Of a DNA stretch of 32,515 bases, positions 7,901 through 17,176 are shown one piece after another. The stretch spans positions 1 to 32,515 of the IMG/VR virus record IMGVR_UViG_3300020416_000034; one strand, written 5' to 3'. The notes under the pieces are model-generated. The model did not search any database. It saw only the letters and a program-made list of their open reading frames with translations, and was not told where the DNA came from. The stretch's first letter is position 1. Each line of letters begins with the position of its first letter. Position numbers and translations under genes: made by a program. Origin of the DNA: a virus.

Positions 7901-10900
7901 CCTAAAAAAGATTGTATTGGGGGCATAACTTCAAATACTGATTATTATGTTACTGCGGTTGATGAAGATAATTTCAAATTATCAAGTGTAGGAGTAGGAA
8001 CTACTGCTAAAGATCATTATTATAATACAAAACAATATATTGGATTCTCTTCAGTTGGATTAGGTACAGGACAACACTCATTTAATTATCAACCAATTAC
8101 AGTAACTTTAAGTGGTCAAATTGGAGTTGTTACTGCTACGGGTCAAGATTTTAGTGCTAAAATTCAACCTTTATTTAGAGGATCTATTGATTCAGTGCAA
8201 ATTACTAATGCTGGTTCTGGATATGGGTCAGCAGACATTTTAAATTATGATAATCAACCTTTATTTGATGTAAAAGCAGGAACTAATGCAGAGGTTAGTG
8301 TAGTTGTTGATAATGGTAAAATTAAAGAAGCTGTAGTAACTAATGAGGGATTTGGATACGATGCTCCACCTACATTAACTCTCTTTAGTGATGGATCTGG
8401 TAGTTATGGAAAGATTGTTCCTGTTGTCCGTGATGGTAAATTAGTAGACGTTAGAATTGCTAATGCTGGTATTGGATATACTGGTAATATTATCGTAGGA
8501 GTTAGACCTAGTGGTTTAAATGCTCAATTTAGAGCTCGTCTTAAAACATGGACTGTTAATTTATTCCATAAGTATCTTGATATTATTTCTGTTGATGATG
8601 GAATCTTAGATCCAGCAGTAAATACAGATTTAGGTATACAATATACTCATTTATATACACCTAGAAAATTAAGAGAATCGGTATATGTTAGAAACCAAAA
8701 TAATGATGTAAAATATGGTCTTTTTGATTTAGAGAAAGTTAATGATCAGGAAGTCGCTACAGAGTATCATTCTCCGATTGTAGGGTGGTCTTATGATGGA
8801 TACCCCATATATGGTCCTTATGGATATACAAGACGTGAGGGTGGTGTTGTACGGGCAATGAAGTCAGGTTATAAGTTAACAACTTTAGCCAATAGACCGT
8901 CTATATCCGACTTCCCTCAAGGATTTTTTGTTGAAGATTATGTATTCGATGATTCTGGTGATTTAGATAAGCATAATGGTCGTTTTTGTGTAACCCCTGA
9001 TTATCCAAATGGTACGTATGCATATTTTACTACAATTAACCCTCTTCTGATTGAAAACTCAGGGCCTTTTAATAAGTATAGAATTCCTGAATTCCCATAT
9101 GTGATTGGAAATACTTTTAAATCCGAACCTAATCCATTTAATGCGGATACAAAATCAAATCAAATCGATTATAATTTAGAAAATACAGAATGGTTTAGAA
9201 ATACTACTCCTTATTCTTTAAATAAAAATAGTTCTTATTATGATTTCTTATTTCAACCTACTAGAGATCATGATTTTAATGTAAATGTAACTAGTGTTTC
9301 TACTGGTGATATTCAATCTGTGGGTATTTTAACAGGTGGAACTAATTATCAAGTTAATGATAAAATACTTTTCCAACCTTTAATAGGTGCTCAAGAAGCT
9401 AAGGCTAAAGTTTCTGCAGTTGAAGGAGTAAATGTTACTAACGTTAGTGTTGCCTCTAGTATCATTACTGAATTAGAGATTATTCCTTTTGATGCTAGTG
9501 GAAAATATGTCGCTATTTCTACTTCACCTCATAATTTTGTAAATACTGATGTAGTATCTCTTTCAGGATTTAATACTTCAATTAGTTCTCTGCAAGGGGG
9601 ATTTAGTATTGGTGTCAGAACAGAATCACTTTCATTAACAGGTGGAGTAAGCACTACAGGAGTTACTGGTATAGTTACTTACTTTAAGGTTGCTGGATCT
9701 TTAGGTGTTGATTTATTATCAATCGGAGAAAATGATATTCTTGGAATTGGTACAGAAAAAGTAAAAGTATTGACAGTTGATGAAAAAAATTCAAGATTAA
9801 GAGTATTAAGGGCTCAAAATGGAACTATATCTGTTGCCCATACAGCAACTTCAATTATAACTGAAGATCCTAGAAAATTTACTTTTGATACCACTCCTCA
9901 GAATGACATAACTTTTGAATCTACTGAAGAAATTTATTTTGAACCCAAGGAAGCTGTAGGATTAGGTACTCTTACTGGAGTTGGAATAGGAACGACTATT
10001 TTCTTCTCTAATCCTGGTGCAGGACTAACACAAGTTTATATTCCATCACAATCTATTTTCTTACCAGACCACAAATTAGATACTGGGGATCTTCTAAGAT
10101 ATAGAACTAATAGTGGGGATCCTATTGGAGTTTCTACTGATGGTACTACATCATTTAATTTACCAGATGAGTCTAGAGTATATGTGGGAAAAATTTCTAA
10201 TAATCTTATTGGTATTTCTACCTTTAGAGTGGGACTGGGAAGTACTGGTACTTTTGTAGGAGTTGCAAGTACTAATCAGACAGGTGGATTGCTTAGATTT
10301 ACTGGATTAGGAACTGGTGTGTACCATAGTTTTAAAACTATAAAGGATTTTGTTGTTACTGGGGAAGCAAATAAAAATGTAGTTACGGTAGCTACTGCAT
10401 CTACTCACGGTTTATCATTGGGTGAAGAAATAATAATGGATACTCAACCAGGTATTCATACGAATATTGTGGTAAAATATAATGACTTTAATAGAAGAAT
10501 GGTTTTTGATCCAAAATCATTCGTTGCAGGGGATGTTGATGTTACTAATAATACAATTACAATTACTAATCATGGATTAAATGATGGTGATAAGGTCATT
10601 CATACAGCAGCTGTTTCATCTGGTGGTTTAGAAGATGAAAAAATCTATTATATTGTTAGACAATCTAAGAATAAAGTAAAACTTTCTTTAAGTAGATTTG
10701 AATCTTTAGAATTTACTCCAGAAGTAGTTAATATAACATCTGCTTCTGCAGGTACTCTTTCTCCTATTAATCCATCTTTAGATTTTTATAAGACTAACAC
10801 AGTTAAGTTTAACTTGTCAGATCCTTCTTTATGTTCTTTTGTTGGATTAGCTTCTTATTCAGCATTTAATTTAGATTTGTATACTGATAGGGATTTTGAA

Positions 10901-13900
10901 GATGTATTTTATTCCACTCGTACAACTAATACTTTTGAGGTATCTAAAACTGGTACAGTAGGAATTTCTACAGATGCAGGTCTGACACTTGTAGTTAATG
11001 ATAGTCTTCCTGAAGCATTATTTTATAAATTTACTCCAGTACAGGGAGATACAATCTCAGATATTAAAAAAGAACTTATTATTGATAAAGAAGTTGTTGG
11101 GTATAATCAGATAGATGTAAAAGAGAGTGTTTATTCAGGATCTTTTAGTATAACGGGTATTGGAACTACTACTACTTTTACATATAATGTATTATCAGAT
11201 TTAGAGAAAGGTTCTTATAGTCTTTCTGAAGCAGAATTAAAGTATTCTACAAGTTCTACCGCAGCTTATGGTCCTATAGCAAATATTGCAATACAATCTA
11301 AGGGTAATTATTATTCTGAAACTGTAGGAGTATCTTCTATTGTAACGGGTATAGGTACGGGTGCTATTCTTGAACCTACTAGTGATACTATTGGAAAAAT
11401 TAATTCAACAAAAATTCAGAATATTGGATTTGATTTTCCTACGGATACTACCTTAAGACCTGTTCTTAATTTGTCTGAAGTTCTTGTAATGGAACCATTG
11501 AATTCCTTAAGTGAAATAGGAATTACTTCTGTAGGTAAAAATTATACGATAGCTCCTAATTTAGTTGTATTAGATGGATTAACGAAAAAAGAAGTTAAGG
11601 ATGCTCACTTATCTTATAATATTGGAGATTCCAAAGTAACTATTCTTGAAAATACTAAGAGTATTAATGATATCACACCAATTATTATACCAACATCTAA
11701 TGTAAATGGTATTGAAATAAAGACTATATCATATGATATGTCTACTAAAAATGTTACTGTTGGATTAAACACTGCCTTTAGTGATGAGGCTCCATTAGTT
11801 GTAGGAGATAAAGTTTTAATTGAAAATGTAAGTGTTGGAGTAGGGACTACAGGAACTGGATTTAATTCACTTAATTATGATTATACATTGTTTACTCTTG
11901 CTGATGTTAATATTCCATTGGGGGGAGGTGTTGGAGTTGTTACTTATAGTTTAGATGGATATGTGAGAGAAGGAGAATTTCCTGGTAATTTTGACGTATT
12001 AAATTCAGCTGGAATAATTGTTCCTGAAAAGTATTTCCCTCAATTTGATATTAAATTGAAGAAAAATAATTTCTTAAGAGGAGAAGAAGTTCATTGTGGA
12101 GAAAAAGTCGGTGTAGTAGAAAGTTGGAACAATCGTATTGAACTATTGAAATTATCAACAGCAACTGAATTTGATGTTAGTGATATTATTGTAGGAAAAA
12201 CCTCAAGCACCCAAGGAACAGTTAAATCTAAGATTGATTTTAATGCAGAAGTTAAGGTTGCTGCAGGATCAGTTGTTGAAAATGGTTGGATGAAAGATAC
12301 TGGATTCTTAAATAACAGTCTTGAAAGACTACCTGACAATAACTACTATCAGTATTTTTCATATTCTATAAAATCAAAAGTTGATATGAATACTTGGGAT
12401 GAAGCGGTTGATACCCTTAATCATCCTTCAGGGTTCATGAAATTCAGTGATATGATTATAGAGTCTACGCAGGAAACGGAGAAGTCTATCATTGCAAATG
12501 ATAGTGATTTGGTTGCCTTTTTAAATTTAGATAGTGAAATAAAAATAGATACATATCCTAGTTTTGATTTAATTACAGAAAATTCTTTGAGTATTAGTGA
12601 TGATAGATTAGCATCTAATCAAATTTTCTTTAATTCAAGAGTACTAACTGATTTCTTTGAATCAGTAGGTAATAGAGTTTTGGTAATTGATGATATTAGT
12701 TCTCAATTTAATAGTGAACCCAGAGCAACAAGATTTGGTATTGCTGACAGTTTTGATATTGAACAAACTTACAAAAAATTCTTTACTCTTGTTAAAGACA
12801 AGACTTTCACTGGAGAACGTCAATGTATGTTCGTTAGTCTTTTACATAATGGTTCTAGTGGATTTATCAATCAGTATGGCCGAGTTGAGAGTGTAAGTGA
12901 TCTGGGAAGTTTTGATTTTGACGTTAGTGGAAATCAAGGAAGACTTCTTTTCTATCCAACCAAATATCAAGTTAATGATTATAATGTAAGTGCAGTTAGT
13001 TTTGATATTGTTGGTCTAAGTACAGTTGCAGGAATAGGATCTACTACTTTAGGAAGTTCTGTTGATATTAAATCAACTCAAGTATCTGTTGCTGAAGGAA
13101 CTACTACTAATATTGTGGGTATTGGTTCTACCTATAGAAGTGCAAAGATTTTAGTTCAAATTGATTCTGATAATGGATTGAGGGAAGTTGATGAATTAAA
13201 TATCCTTCATGATGGTACAACAGTAGAACTTTTAGAGTATGGTCAAGTAACAACGGTATTTGATGAAGATTATAGTGGAACAGGATTAGGAACTTATATT
13301 GCATCAATGTCAACTGGTCCTCTTAATATTGATTTTGTTCCTAATGCAGGTGTTGCTTGTACAGTAGATACTTTAACTATTGCTATGGCAGCTGCTAATA
13401 CGGGAGCTGGTGGAACTGGTATTGGAACTGTATATCTTGGTGATGGTATTTTTGATACTGCATTTGTAGATTCAGCATTTACGGCAATTCCATCTTCATC
13501 TTCACCACTTGCCCATAAAATTGCTGAATATGAGATCAATAATGATTCTTCCATTAATGATCATAATGCTGCATATTATTTACTTAGTGTAGAAGATACA
13601 ACTAATAATGTTTATGAAGTATCTGAAGTAATTGTCTTAAATGACAGTTCTGAAGCATACATCACTGAGTATGCAAGTATTCTTAGTGCTGGTGCAGGAA
13701 TAGGAACTGTAGGAGCTGCGGTTTCAACTTCTACTTCTCATACTCAGTTAATGTATACTCCGAATGCAGGTATTGCTGCATCAGTTCGTGTATTCCAGAT
13801 GGGTCTTGAAATTGCTGCCAGAAACGATGACAGAGATACAGTTAATAAGATAGATTTAACCAATGCTTCTATCAGTGTAGGTTATGGAGATTATACGGGT

Positions 13901-16900
13901 ACAGAAACAGATGTTCTTAGAGCATTTAATTTACAACATAAGGGAAGAAATATTTTCCAAAGAGATTTTGATGGTAGTGACTCAACAGTTGTTAATTTAA
14001 CTAAGAATACGGTTACCATTCCAGAGCACTTCTATGTTACTGGTGAAGAAGTTCAATATTCATATCCTACAGATGGAAGTCCTATTGGAATTGCTACCAC
14101 GACTATTACTGGATATGGATCTACTACTCTTTTACCCTCAACAACTTATATTGTTAAAATTGATGAACGTACTATTAAGTTTGCTAAGAGTGCAGAAGAT
14201 GCATTAAAAGCCGTTCCAAATATTTTACATCTATCAGCAGTTGGTGCGGGTGCGGCACATACGATAACAGCACAAGATCAGAATACAAAATGTATGATTG
14301 CTCTTGATAATGCAATTCAATCTCCTATTGTTGCAACTGCTGTTACCACAGGAATAACTACTGAATTAGCGTTGGGTTCAAAGGTTCTTGAAACTGTTGG
14401 AGTAACTTCATTCTTTAGTGGTGACTTGGTGAGAATTAGTGAAGAAATAATGAAGATTAATACTGTTGGTTATGGGGCTACAAATGATATTCTTGTAGAT
14501 CGTGGTTGGATGGGAACTAATATTGGAGTTCATACTGCAAATTCAATTGTAAGTAAAATTCAAGGTTCTTATAATATTATTGATAATACAATTAACTTTA
14601 TTACTGCACCTCAAGGGCCTACTCCTATAAGTTCTACAACTAATCCTCCTGAGAGTAGAGATTGGGTTGGAATAACAACTCATTCTACATTCCAAGGAAG
14701 ATCATTCATGAGATCTGCAGCTGAAGGTAGTGCGAATAGACCTTACATAGAGAACGTTGTTTTTGATGATATTTCTGATGAATTTAATGGTATTGGAAAA
14801 ACATTCACTTTAACATCAGATCAAGCAAATGTTGGTGGATTCTCTACTGCTAATGCTACGGTTCTTATAAATGGCATATTCCAAGGACCAACAGGTGATC
14901 TAACAGTTGATCAGGATTATACCTTATCCGAGGGTCTTACTGGTATTAGTAGCATTACCTTTACAGGAACAGCCACATCCGAAGCCTATGACCCCAATAG
15001 CGGTTCTATTCCTGTCAGGGGTATGATTGTATCAGTGGGTTCAACTAACGGTTTAGGATACCAACCTCTTGTTGCTGCTGGTGGAACTGCTATTATCTCT
15101 GCTGCTGGTACAATTACCTCAATTAGTATCGGTAATAGTGGATCTGGTTATAGAGCAGGAGTACAGACTACAGTTAATGTAGGTCTTCAAACTTTAAGCA
15201 CAGGAACTCCTAATATTGAATTTATTGGTACTGCTGCTATAAGTGGTGGTCATATTGTTAGTATTGCAATTACTAATCCAGGTACTGGTTATACAGCAAC
15301 TAATCCACCAGAAGTTGTTATTGATGATCCACTTTCATATTCTAATCTTCCATTAATTTATAGTTCAGAGTCTACTGGTATAGGAACTCAAGCAACTGCT
15401 AATATAGTAGTGGGGCAAGGTTCGAGTGTAATTAGTTTTGAAATAAAAAATACTGGATATAGTTATGATAATGGTCAAGTTTTAACTATCCCTAAAATGG
15501 GAGCCACTGGTATTCCTACTGATCCCACTGTTACTTTTGAAGAATTCCAAATCACTGTACAAACAACTCAGTCAGATCAATTCAGTGCATGGTTCTTTGG
15601 TGAACTTGAAGTATTGGATAAGATTACTAGTGAGTTTAATGGTTCTCAAAGAGCATTTACTCTAAAGAAAGGTGGAGTTCCTGTTACTATTAGAGCAAAG
15701 GAAGGATCAAGTATTGATGTTCAAGCAGCATTGTTAGTGTTTATAAATGATACATTACAAGTTCCTGGTGAAGGATATACATTTGAGAATGGTAGTGTTC
15801 TAACTTTCTCTGAAGCACCTAAAGGACCAAATCCTGATGGAACATTTGATGGTGATACTTGTAAAATTCTCTTTTATAAGGGAAGTGGAGATATTGACGT
15901 TACCTTTACAGATATTTTAGAAACTGTTAAGGAGGGTGATCTTCTTGAAGTTCAAGGTGATGCTAATTTATGTGCAAGATCTTTACTACAGGATGACAGA
16001 TTAGTAACTGATCTTGTTGCAACTGATATTGTTGATACAAATGCATATGCAGGTGTTGGTATTAATGGTAATCCAGATTGTGAAAGAACAGTTAATTGGA
16101 CTAAACAGGGATCTGATAAAATTATTGATGGGCAAATCGTAAGTAAAGCAAGACCAGAATTGGAAGCTTTAGTTAATCCAACAACAGTTATTATCCAGTC
16201 TGTTGGTATTGCATCAACCGTTGTATATGTGGAAAGTATAAGACCTTTCTTTGATCCTGATAACGAATCTCAAACAACTGCTAAGACTCAAAAGATTTCT
16301 ATAACATCTCAAAATAATCTGGTAGGAGCTGCGGCAACTGCTGTTGTTTCTATCGCTGGCACAATATCTTCAGTTGTGGTGAGTTATGGAGGAACAGGAT
16401 ATACTTCTGCTCCTGATGTGATTATTGCTACTCCTGTGGGATTAGGAACTACTACTAGAGCATCTGTTTCATCTACACTTACTGGAGACGCAGTTTCTGC
16501 AATAACAGTTACTTCTCCTGGTACTGGTTATACTATTACCACTCCTCCTGAAGTTCTTATTGAAGTTCCATCAGCAACAAATGAAGTTAATGAATCTACT
16601 ACATATCAAGGTGATTTTGGTACGATTGTTGGAATTTCTACAACCACTGTAGGTGTTGCATCTACAGGTGTTGTGTTTGATTTGTATATTCCAACTGATT
16701 CCTTTATGAGAGATGCTACTGTAACAGGAACTGCTGTTACTATAAGTGGTATTCAAACTGGATATTACTTTACAGTTTCTAATAGTAATATTGGAAATGG
16801 TTTAACATCTATATATCAAAATGGATCTGTGATAGGTATAGGAACTACCTTTATAGATAATGTTTATGAAGTGGCTGCAGTTTCGGTTGCAGAAACTTCT

Positions 16901-17143
16901 ACTCCTGGTATTGCTAATACTTATGTTGCGAGAGTAACAACTAGTGTTTCTAGTTTCAATTCCTTATCTGGAATGGGAGTAAGTGAATTCTATGGTAATT
17001 TCTCATGGGGTAGGATAGTCTTAGGTTCTAGAACTTCTCCTAAAGCATTTACTGCTTATACCGAGAATGGATTTACGGGACTTTCTACATCTGCTCTTAT
17101 TACAAGAGTAGCACCTTTGAAGTCTAAAGATTATTCTGCTTAA
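4946..17143 (+). CDS. Giant virion structural protein in gp7 position, YHYH motif
   Basis: A single uninterrupted frame encodes 4065 residues between gp6 and gp8, the place of T4 gp7 (1032 residues), the wedge initiator; equivalence is inferred from position. The first 270 residues are least repetitive (FVQSDFPLLGEFLQQYY at 22-38; RVRDFYQSKGSDESFRILFG about 201-220) and probably form the anchor to the baseplate. A YHYH-family signature, GWSYDGYPIYGPYG, lies at about 1280-1293. The rest is beta-rich: many GSGYxxxP repeats (first near nt 7207, last near 16570), recurring GIGTT turns, at least two clear 'RGxxGT' modules, an internal duplication (residues 2732-2960) and a conserved-looking C-terminal part with INGIFQGP (about 3308) and VFINDTLQVPGEGYTF (about 3600). 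No signal peptide or membrane segment. No promoter box or ribosome binding site is visible in the 36-nt gap upstream. It is likely a large lateral arm of the wedge. Confidence 0.85.
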   Translation: MISTDLTRVQIQSIVESQLPSFVQSDFPLLGEFLQQYYVSQEAPTASADVLQNIDEYVKLVTLTTNSDSTQLRIDINQAATEIPASFDLKEGIIGTYEFPEKFGLIKIDEEIILYEEKTSNAFKGCIRGFSGVTAYNSLHSDQLTFSESNIQPHTVGAKIVNLSALLFARFLIKIKGLYSPGFENRQLDDDLNQRLFVSRVRDFYQSKGSDESFRILFGALYGEDCEVLRPREFLFRPSDADYRIGKNMVVESISGDPSKLLNCTLFQDAYPNYGITKAFAPIANIEKITDNEKDFYEFSTDYGYSADISLRGNVYGEFSAHPITKIVTKVSSGSSVIDVDSTIGFPPSGELVTTYESGIIGILTYRSKSINQFYGVGVANTSIIGIGSDDSINLKENIRLNVHAYAYVGVGTTSKVELRVGNVLSQPIVSRDTYYYDKNDVAKVESLGITTSGPKVDNWFYNLAVKYDIESVTLVDESDFTYNIVTKDKNDLKVGDKVVITDLQGSTQDSSVVELTSEYSFSVKGQGRIVSASSTVERKILRSKVDVNLKEYQYVNDYLADVQNVYLKFNNDLLVASSSIPNYQNAPLDFNDRKLTLTGSYNGDTFSFLDIEDHGYYTGDAIYYNSFVTEKEDFLGNKVQTTSKFPQMDPGVFYVKRVNANQLKLSSSRTNIDNGQFISVSGIVTSNTLKPFDFQGKKVDNQLLLREIKSPNPKSGEFITEPGNRTGILVNGVEILNYKAKDTVYYGTIEKIDVTSGGRNYDVINPPLLHLEDNVGSGATGICAVKGTLSEIAVEDSGYDYTSDPIVTITGGNGTGAQAFSNTIFKHHDVEFNSIGLGTNRSDRVILEADTIGFSTFHKFKNGEKVVYKTNGGVAVGGLSTDSIYYAHTVGVSTIKLYTNQTEAIKAGVNTVSLTSFGEGVHQFQTFEKKRIISSISVVNSGSGYENKKRVIVSDAGISSSLNQIYIQDHGYKSGEILQYSFTGPKKDCIGGITSNTDYYVTAVDEDNFKLSSVGVGTTAKDHYYNTKQYIGFSSVGLGTGQHSFNYQPITVTLSGQIGVVTATGQDFSAKIQPLFRGSIDSVQITNAGSGYGSADILNYDNQPLFDVKAGTNAEVSVVVDNGKIKEAVVTNEGFGYDAPPTLTLFSDGSGSYGKIVPVVRDGKLVDVRIANAGIGYTGNIIVGVRPSGLNAQFRARLKTWTVNLFHKYLDIISVDDGILDPAVNTDLGIQYTHLYTPRKLRESVYVRNQNNDVKYGLFDLEKVNDQEVATEYHSPIVGWSYDGYPIYGPYGYTRREGGVVRAMKSGYKLTTLANRPSISDFPQGFFVEDYVFDDSGDLDKHNGRFCVTPDYPNGTYAYFTTINPLLIENSGPFNKYRIPEFPYVIGNTFKSEPNPFNADTKSNQIDYNLENTEWFRNTTPYSLNKNSSYYDFLFQPTRDHDFNVNVTSVSTGDIQSVGILTGGTNYQVNDKILFQPLIGAQEAKAKVSAVEGVNVTNVSVASSIITELEIIPFDASGKYVAISTSPHNFVNTDVVSLSGFNTSISSLQGGFSIGVRTESLSLTGGVSTTGVTGIVTYFKVAGSLGVDLLSIGENDILGIGTEKVKVLTVDEKNSRLRVLRAQNGTISVAHTATSIITEDPRKFTFDTTPQNDITFESTEEIYFEPKEAVGLGTLTGVGIGTTIFFSNPGAGLTQVYIPSQSIFLPDHKLDTGDLLRYRTNSGDPIGVSTDGTTSFNLPDESRVYVGKISNNLIGISTFRVGLGSTGTFVGVASTNQTGGLLRFTGLGTGVYHSFKTIKDFVVTGEANKNVVTVATASTHGLSLGEEIIMDTQPGIHTNIVVKYNDFNRRMVFDPKSFVAGDVDVTNNTITITNHGLNDGDKVIHTAAVSSGGLEDEKIYYIVRQSKNKVKLSLSRFESLEFTPEVVNITSASAGTLSPINPSLDFYKTNTVKFNLSDPSLCSFVGLASYSAFNLDLYTDRDFEDVFYSTRTTNTFEVSKTGTVGISTDAGLTLVVNDSLPEALFYKFTPVQGDTISDIKKELIIDKEVVGYNQIDVKESVYSGSFSITGIGTTTTFTYNVLSDLEKGSYSLSEAELKYSTSSTAAYGPIANIAIQSKGNYYSETVGVSSIVTGIGTGAILEPTSDTIGKINSTKIQNIGFDFPTDTTLRPVLNLSEVLVMEPLNSLSEIGITSVGKNYTIAPNLVVLDGLTKKEVKDAHLSYNIGDSKVTILENTKSINDITPIIIPTSNVNGIEIKTISYDMSTKNVTVGLNTAFSDEAPLVVGDKVLIENVSVGVGTTGTGFNSLNYDYTLFTLADVNIPLGGGVGVVTYSLDGYVREGEFPGNFDVLNSAGIIVPEKYFPQFDIKLKKNNFLRGEEVHCGEKVGVVESWNNRIELLKLSTATEFDVSDIIVGKTSSTQGTVKSKIDFNAEVKVAAGSVVENGWMKDTGFLNNSLERLPDNNYYQYFSYSIKSKVDMNTWDEAVDTLNHPSGFMKFSDMIIESTQETEKSIIANDSDLVAFLNLDSEIKIDTYPSFDLITENSLSISDDRLASNQIFFNSRVLTDFFESVGNRVLVIDDISSQFNSEPRATRFGIADSFDIEQTYKKFFTLVKDKTFTGERQCMFVSLLHNGSSGFINQYGRVESVSDLGSFDFDVSGNQGRLLFYPTKYQVNDYNVSAVSFDIVGLSTVAGIGSTTLGSSVDIKSTQVSVAEGTTTNIVGIGSTYRSAKILVQIDSDNGLREVDELNILHDGTTVELLEYGQVTTVFDEDYSGTGLGTYIASMSTGPLNIDFVPNAGVACTVDTLTIAMAAANTGAGGTGIGTVYLGDGIFDTAFVDSAFTAIPSSSSPLAHKIAEYEINNDSSINDHNAAYYLLSVEDTTNNVYEVSEVIVLNDSSEAYITEYASILSAGAGIGTVGAAVSTSTSHTQLMYTPNAGIAASVRVFQMGLEIAARNDDRDTVNKIDLTNASISVGYGDYTGTETDVLRAFNLQHKGRNIFQRDFDGSDSTVVNLTKNTVTIPEHFYVTGEEVQYSYPTDGSPIGIATTTITGYGSTTLLPSTTYIVKIDERTIKFAKSAEDALKAVPNILHLSAVGAGAAHTITAQDQNTKCMIALDNAIQSPIVATAVTTGITTELALGSKVLETVGVTSFFSGDLVRISEEIMKINTVGYGATNDILVDRGWMGTNIGVHTANSIVSKIQGSYNIIDNTINFITAPQGPTPISSTTNPPESRDWVGITTHSTFQGRSFMRSAAEGSANRPYIENVVFDDISDEFNGIGKTFTLTSDQANVGGFSTANATVLINGIFQGPTGDLTVDQDYTLSEGLTGISSITFTGTATSEAYDPNSGSIPVRGMIVSVGSTNGLGYQPLVAAGGTAIISAAGTITSISIGNSGSGYRAGVQTTVNVGLQTLSTGTPNIEFIGTAAISGGHIVSIAITNPGTGYTATNPPEVVIDDPLSYSNLPLIYSSESTGIGTQATANIVVGQGSSVISFEIKNTGYSYDNGQVLTIPKMGATGIPTDPTVTFEEFQITVQTTQSDQFSAWFFGELEVLDKITSEFNGSQRAFTLKKGGVPVTIRAKEGSSIDVQAALLVFINDTLQVPGEGYTFENGSVLTFSEAPKGPNPDGTFDGDTCKILFYKGSGDIDVTFTDILETVKEGDLLEVQGDANLCARSLLQDDRLVTDLVATDIVDTNAYAGVGINGNPDCERTVNWTKQGSDKIIDGQIVSKARPELEALVNPTTVIIQSVGIASTVVYVESIRPFFDPDNESQTTAKTQKISITSQNNLVGAAATAVVSIAGTISSVVVSYGGTGYTSAPDVIIATPVGLGTTTRASVSSTLTGDAVSAITVTSPGTGYTITTPPEVLIEVPSATNEVNESTTYQGDFGTIVGISTTTVGVASTGVVFDLYIPTDSFMRDATVTGTAVTISGIQTGYYFTVSNSNIGNGLTSIYQNGSVIGIGTTFIDNVYEVAAVSVAETSTPGIANTYVARVTTSVSSFNSLSGMGVSEFYGNFSWGRIVLGSRTSPKAFTAYTENGFTGLSTSALITRVAPLKSKDYSA
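13139..13829 (+). repeat. Internal duplication in the giant structural protein
   Basis: Residues from 2732 (SAKILVQIDSDNGLREVDEL) and from 2875 (AAYYLLSVEDTTNNVYEVSE) begin two diverged copies of about 85 residues. Both contain a hydrophobic strand, an EVxEL-type segment, LxD, an EYG/EYA step, an ST-rich turn and the shared tag PNAG followed by VA/AS and a strand with methionine. The copies start 143 residues apart. They match as protein, not as DNA, so the duplication is old. Confidence 0.65.
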
Positions 17144-17150
17144 TAAACTT

Positions 17151-17158
17151 AATAAATA
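17151..17158 (+). promoter_or_regulatory. Late-promoter-like box AATAAATA before gp8
   Basis: AATAAATA matches seven of eight bases of T4 TATAAATA and fits the NATAAATA form described for marine T4-like phages. It lies in the 33-nt gap before gp8, 18 nt upstream of the ATG, and would start the gp8 to 27099 gene group. Confidence 0.5.
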
Positions 17159-17176
17159 ACTAAAAAAATTGTCAAA

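Noticed and set aside
12687-12896. Alternate-frame open stretch inside the giant gene
   Set aside because: It is fully nested in the 4065-residue frame and has no start signals or recognisable product.
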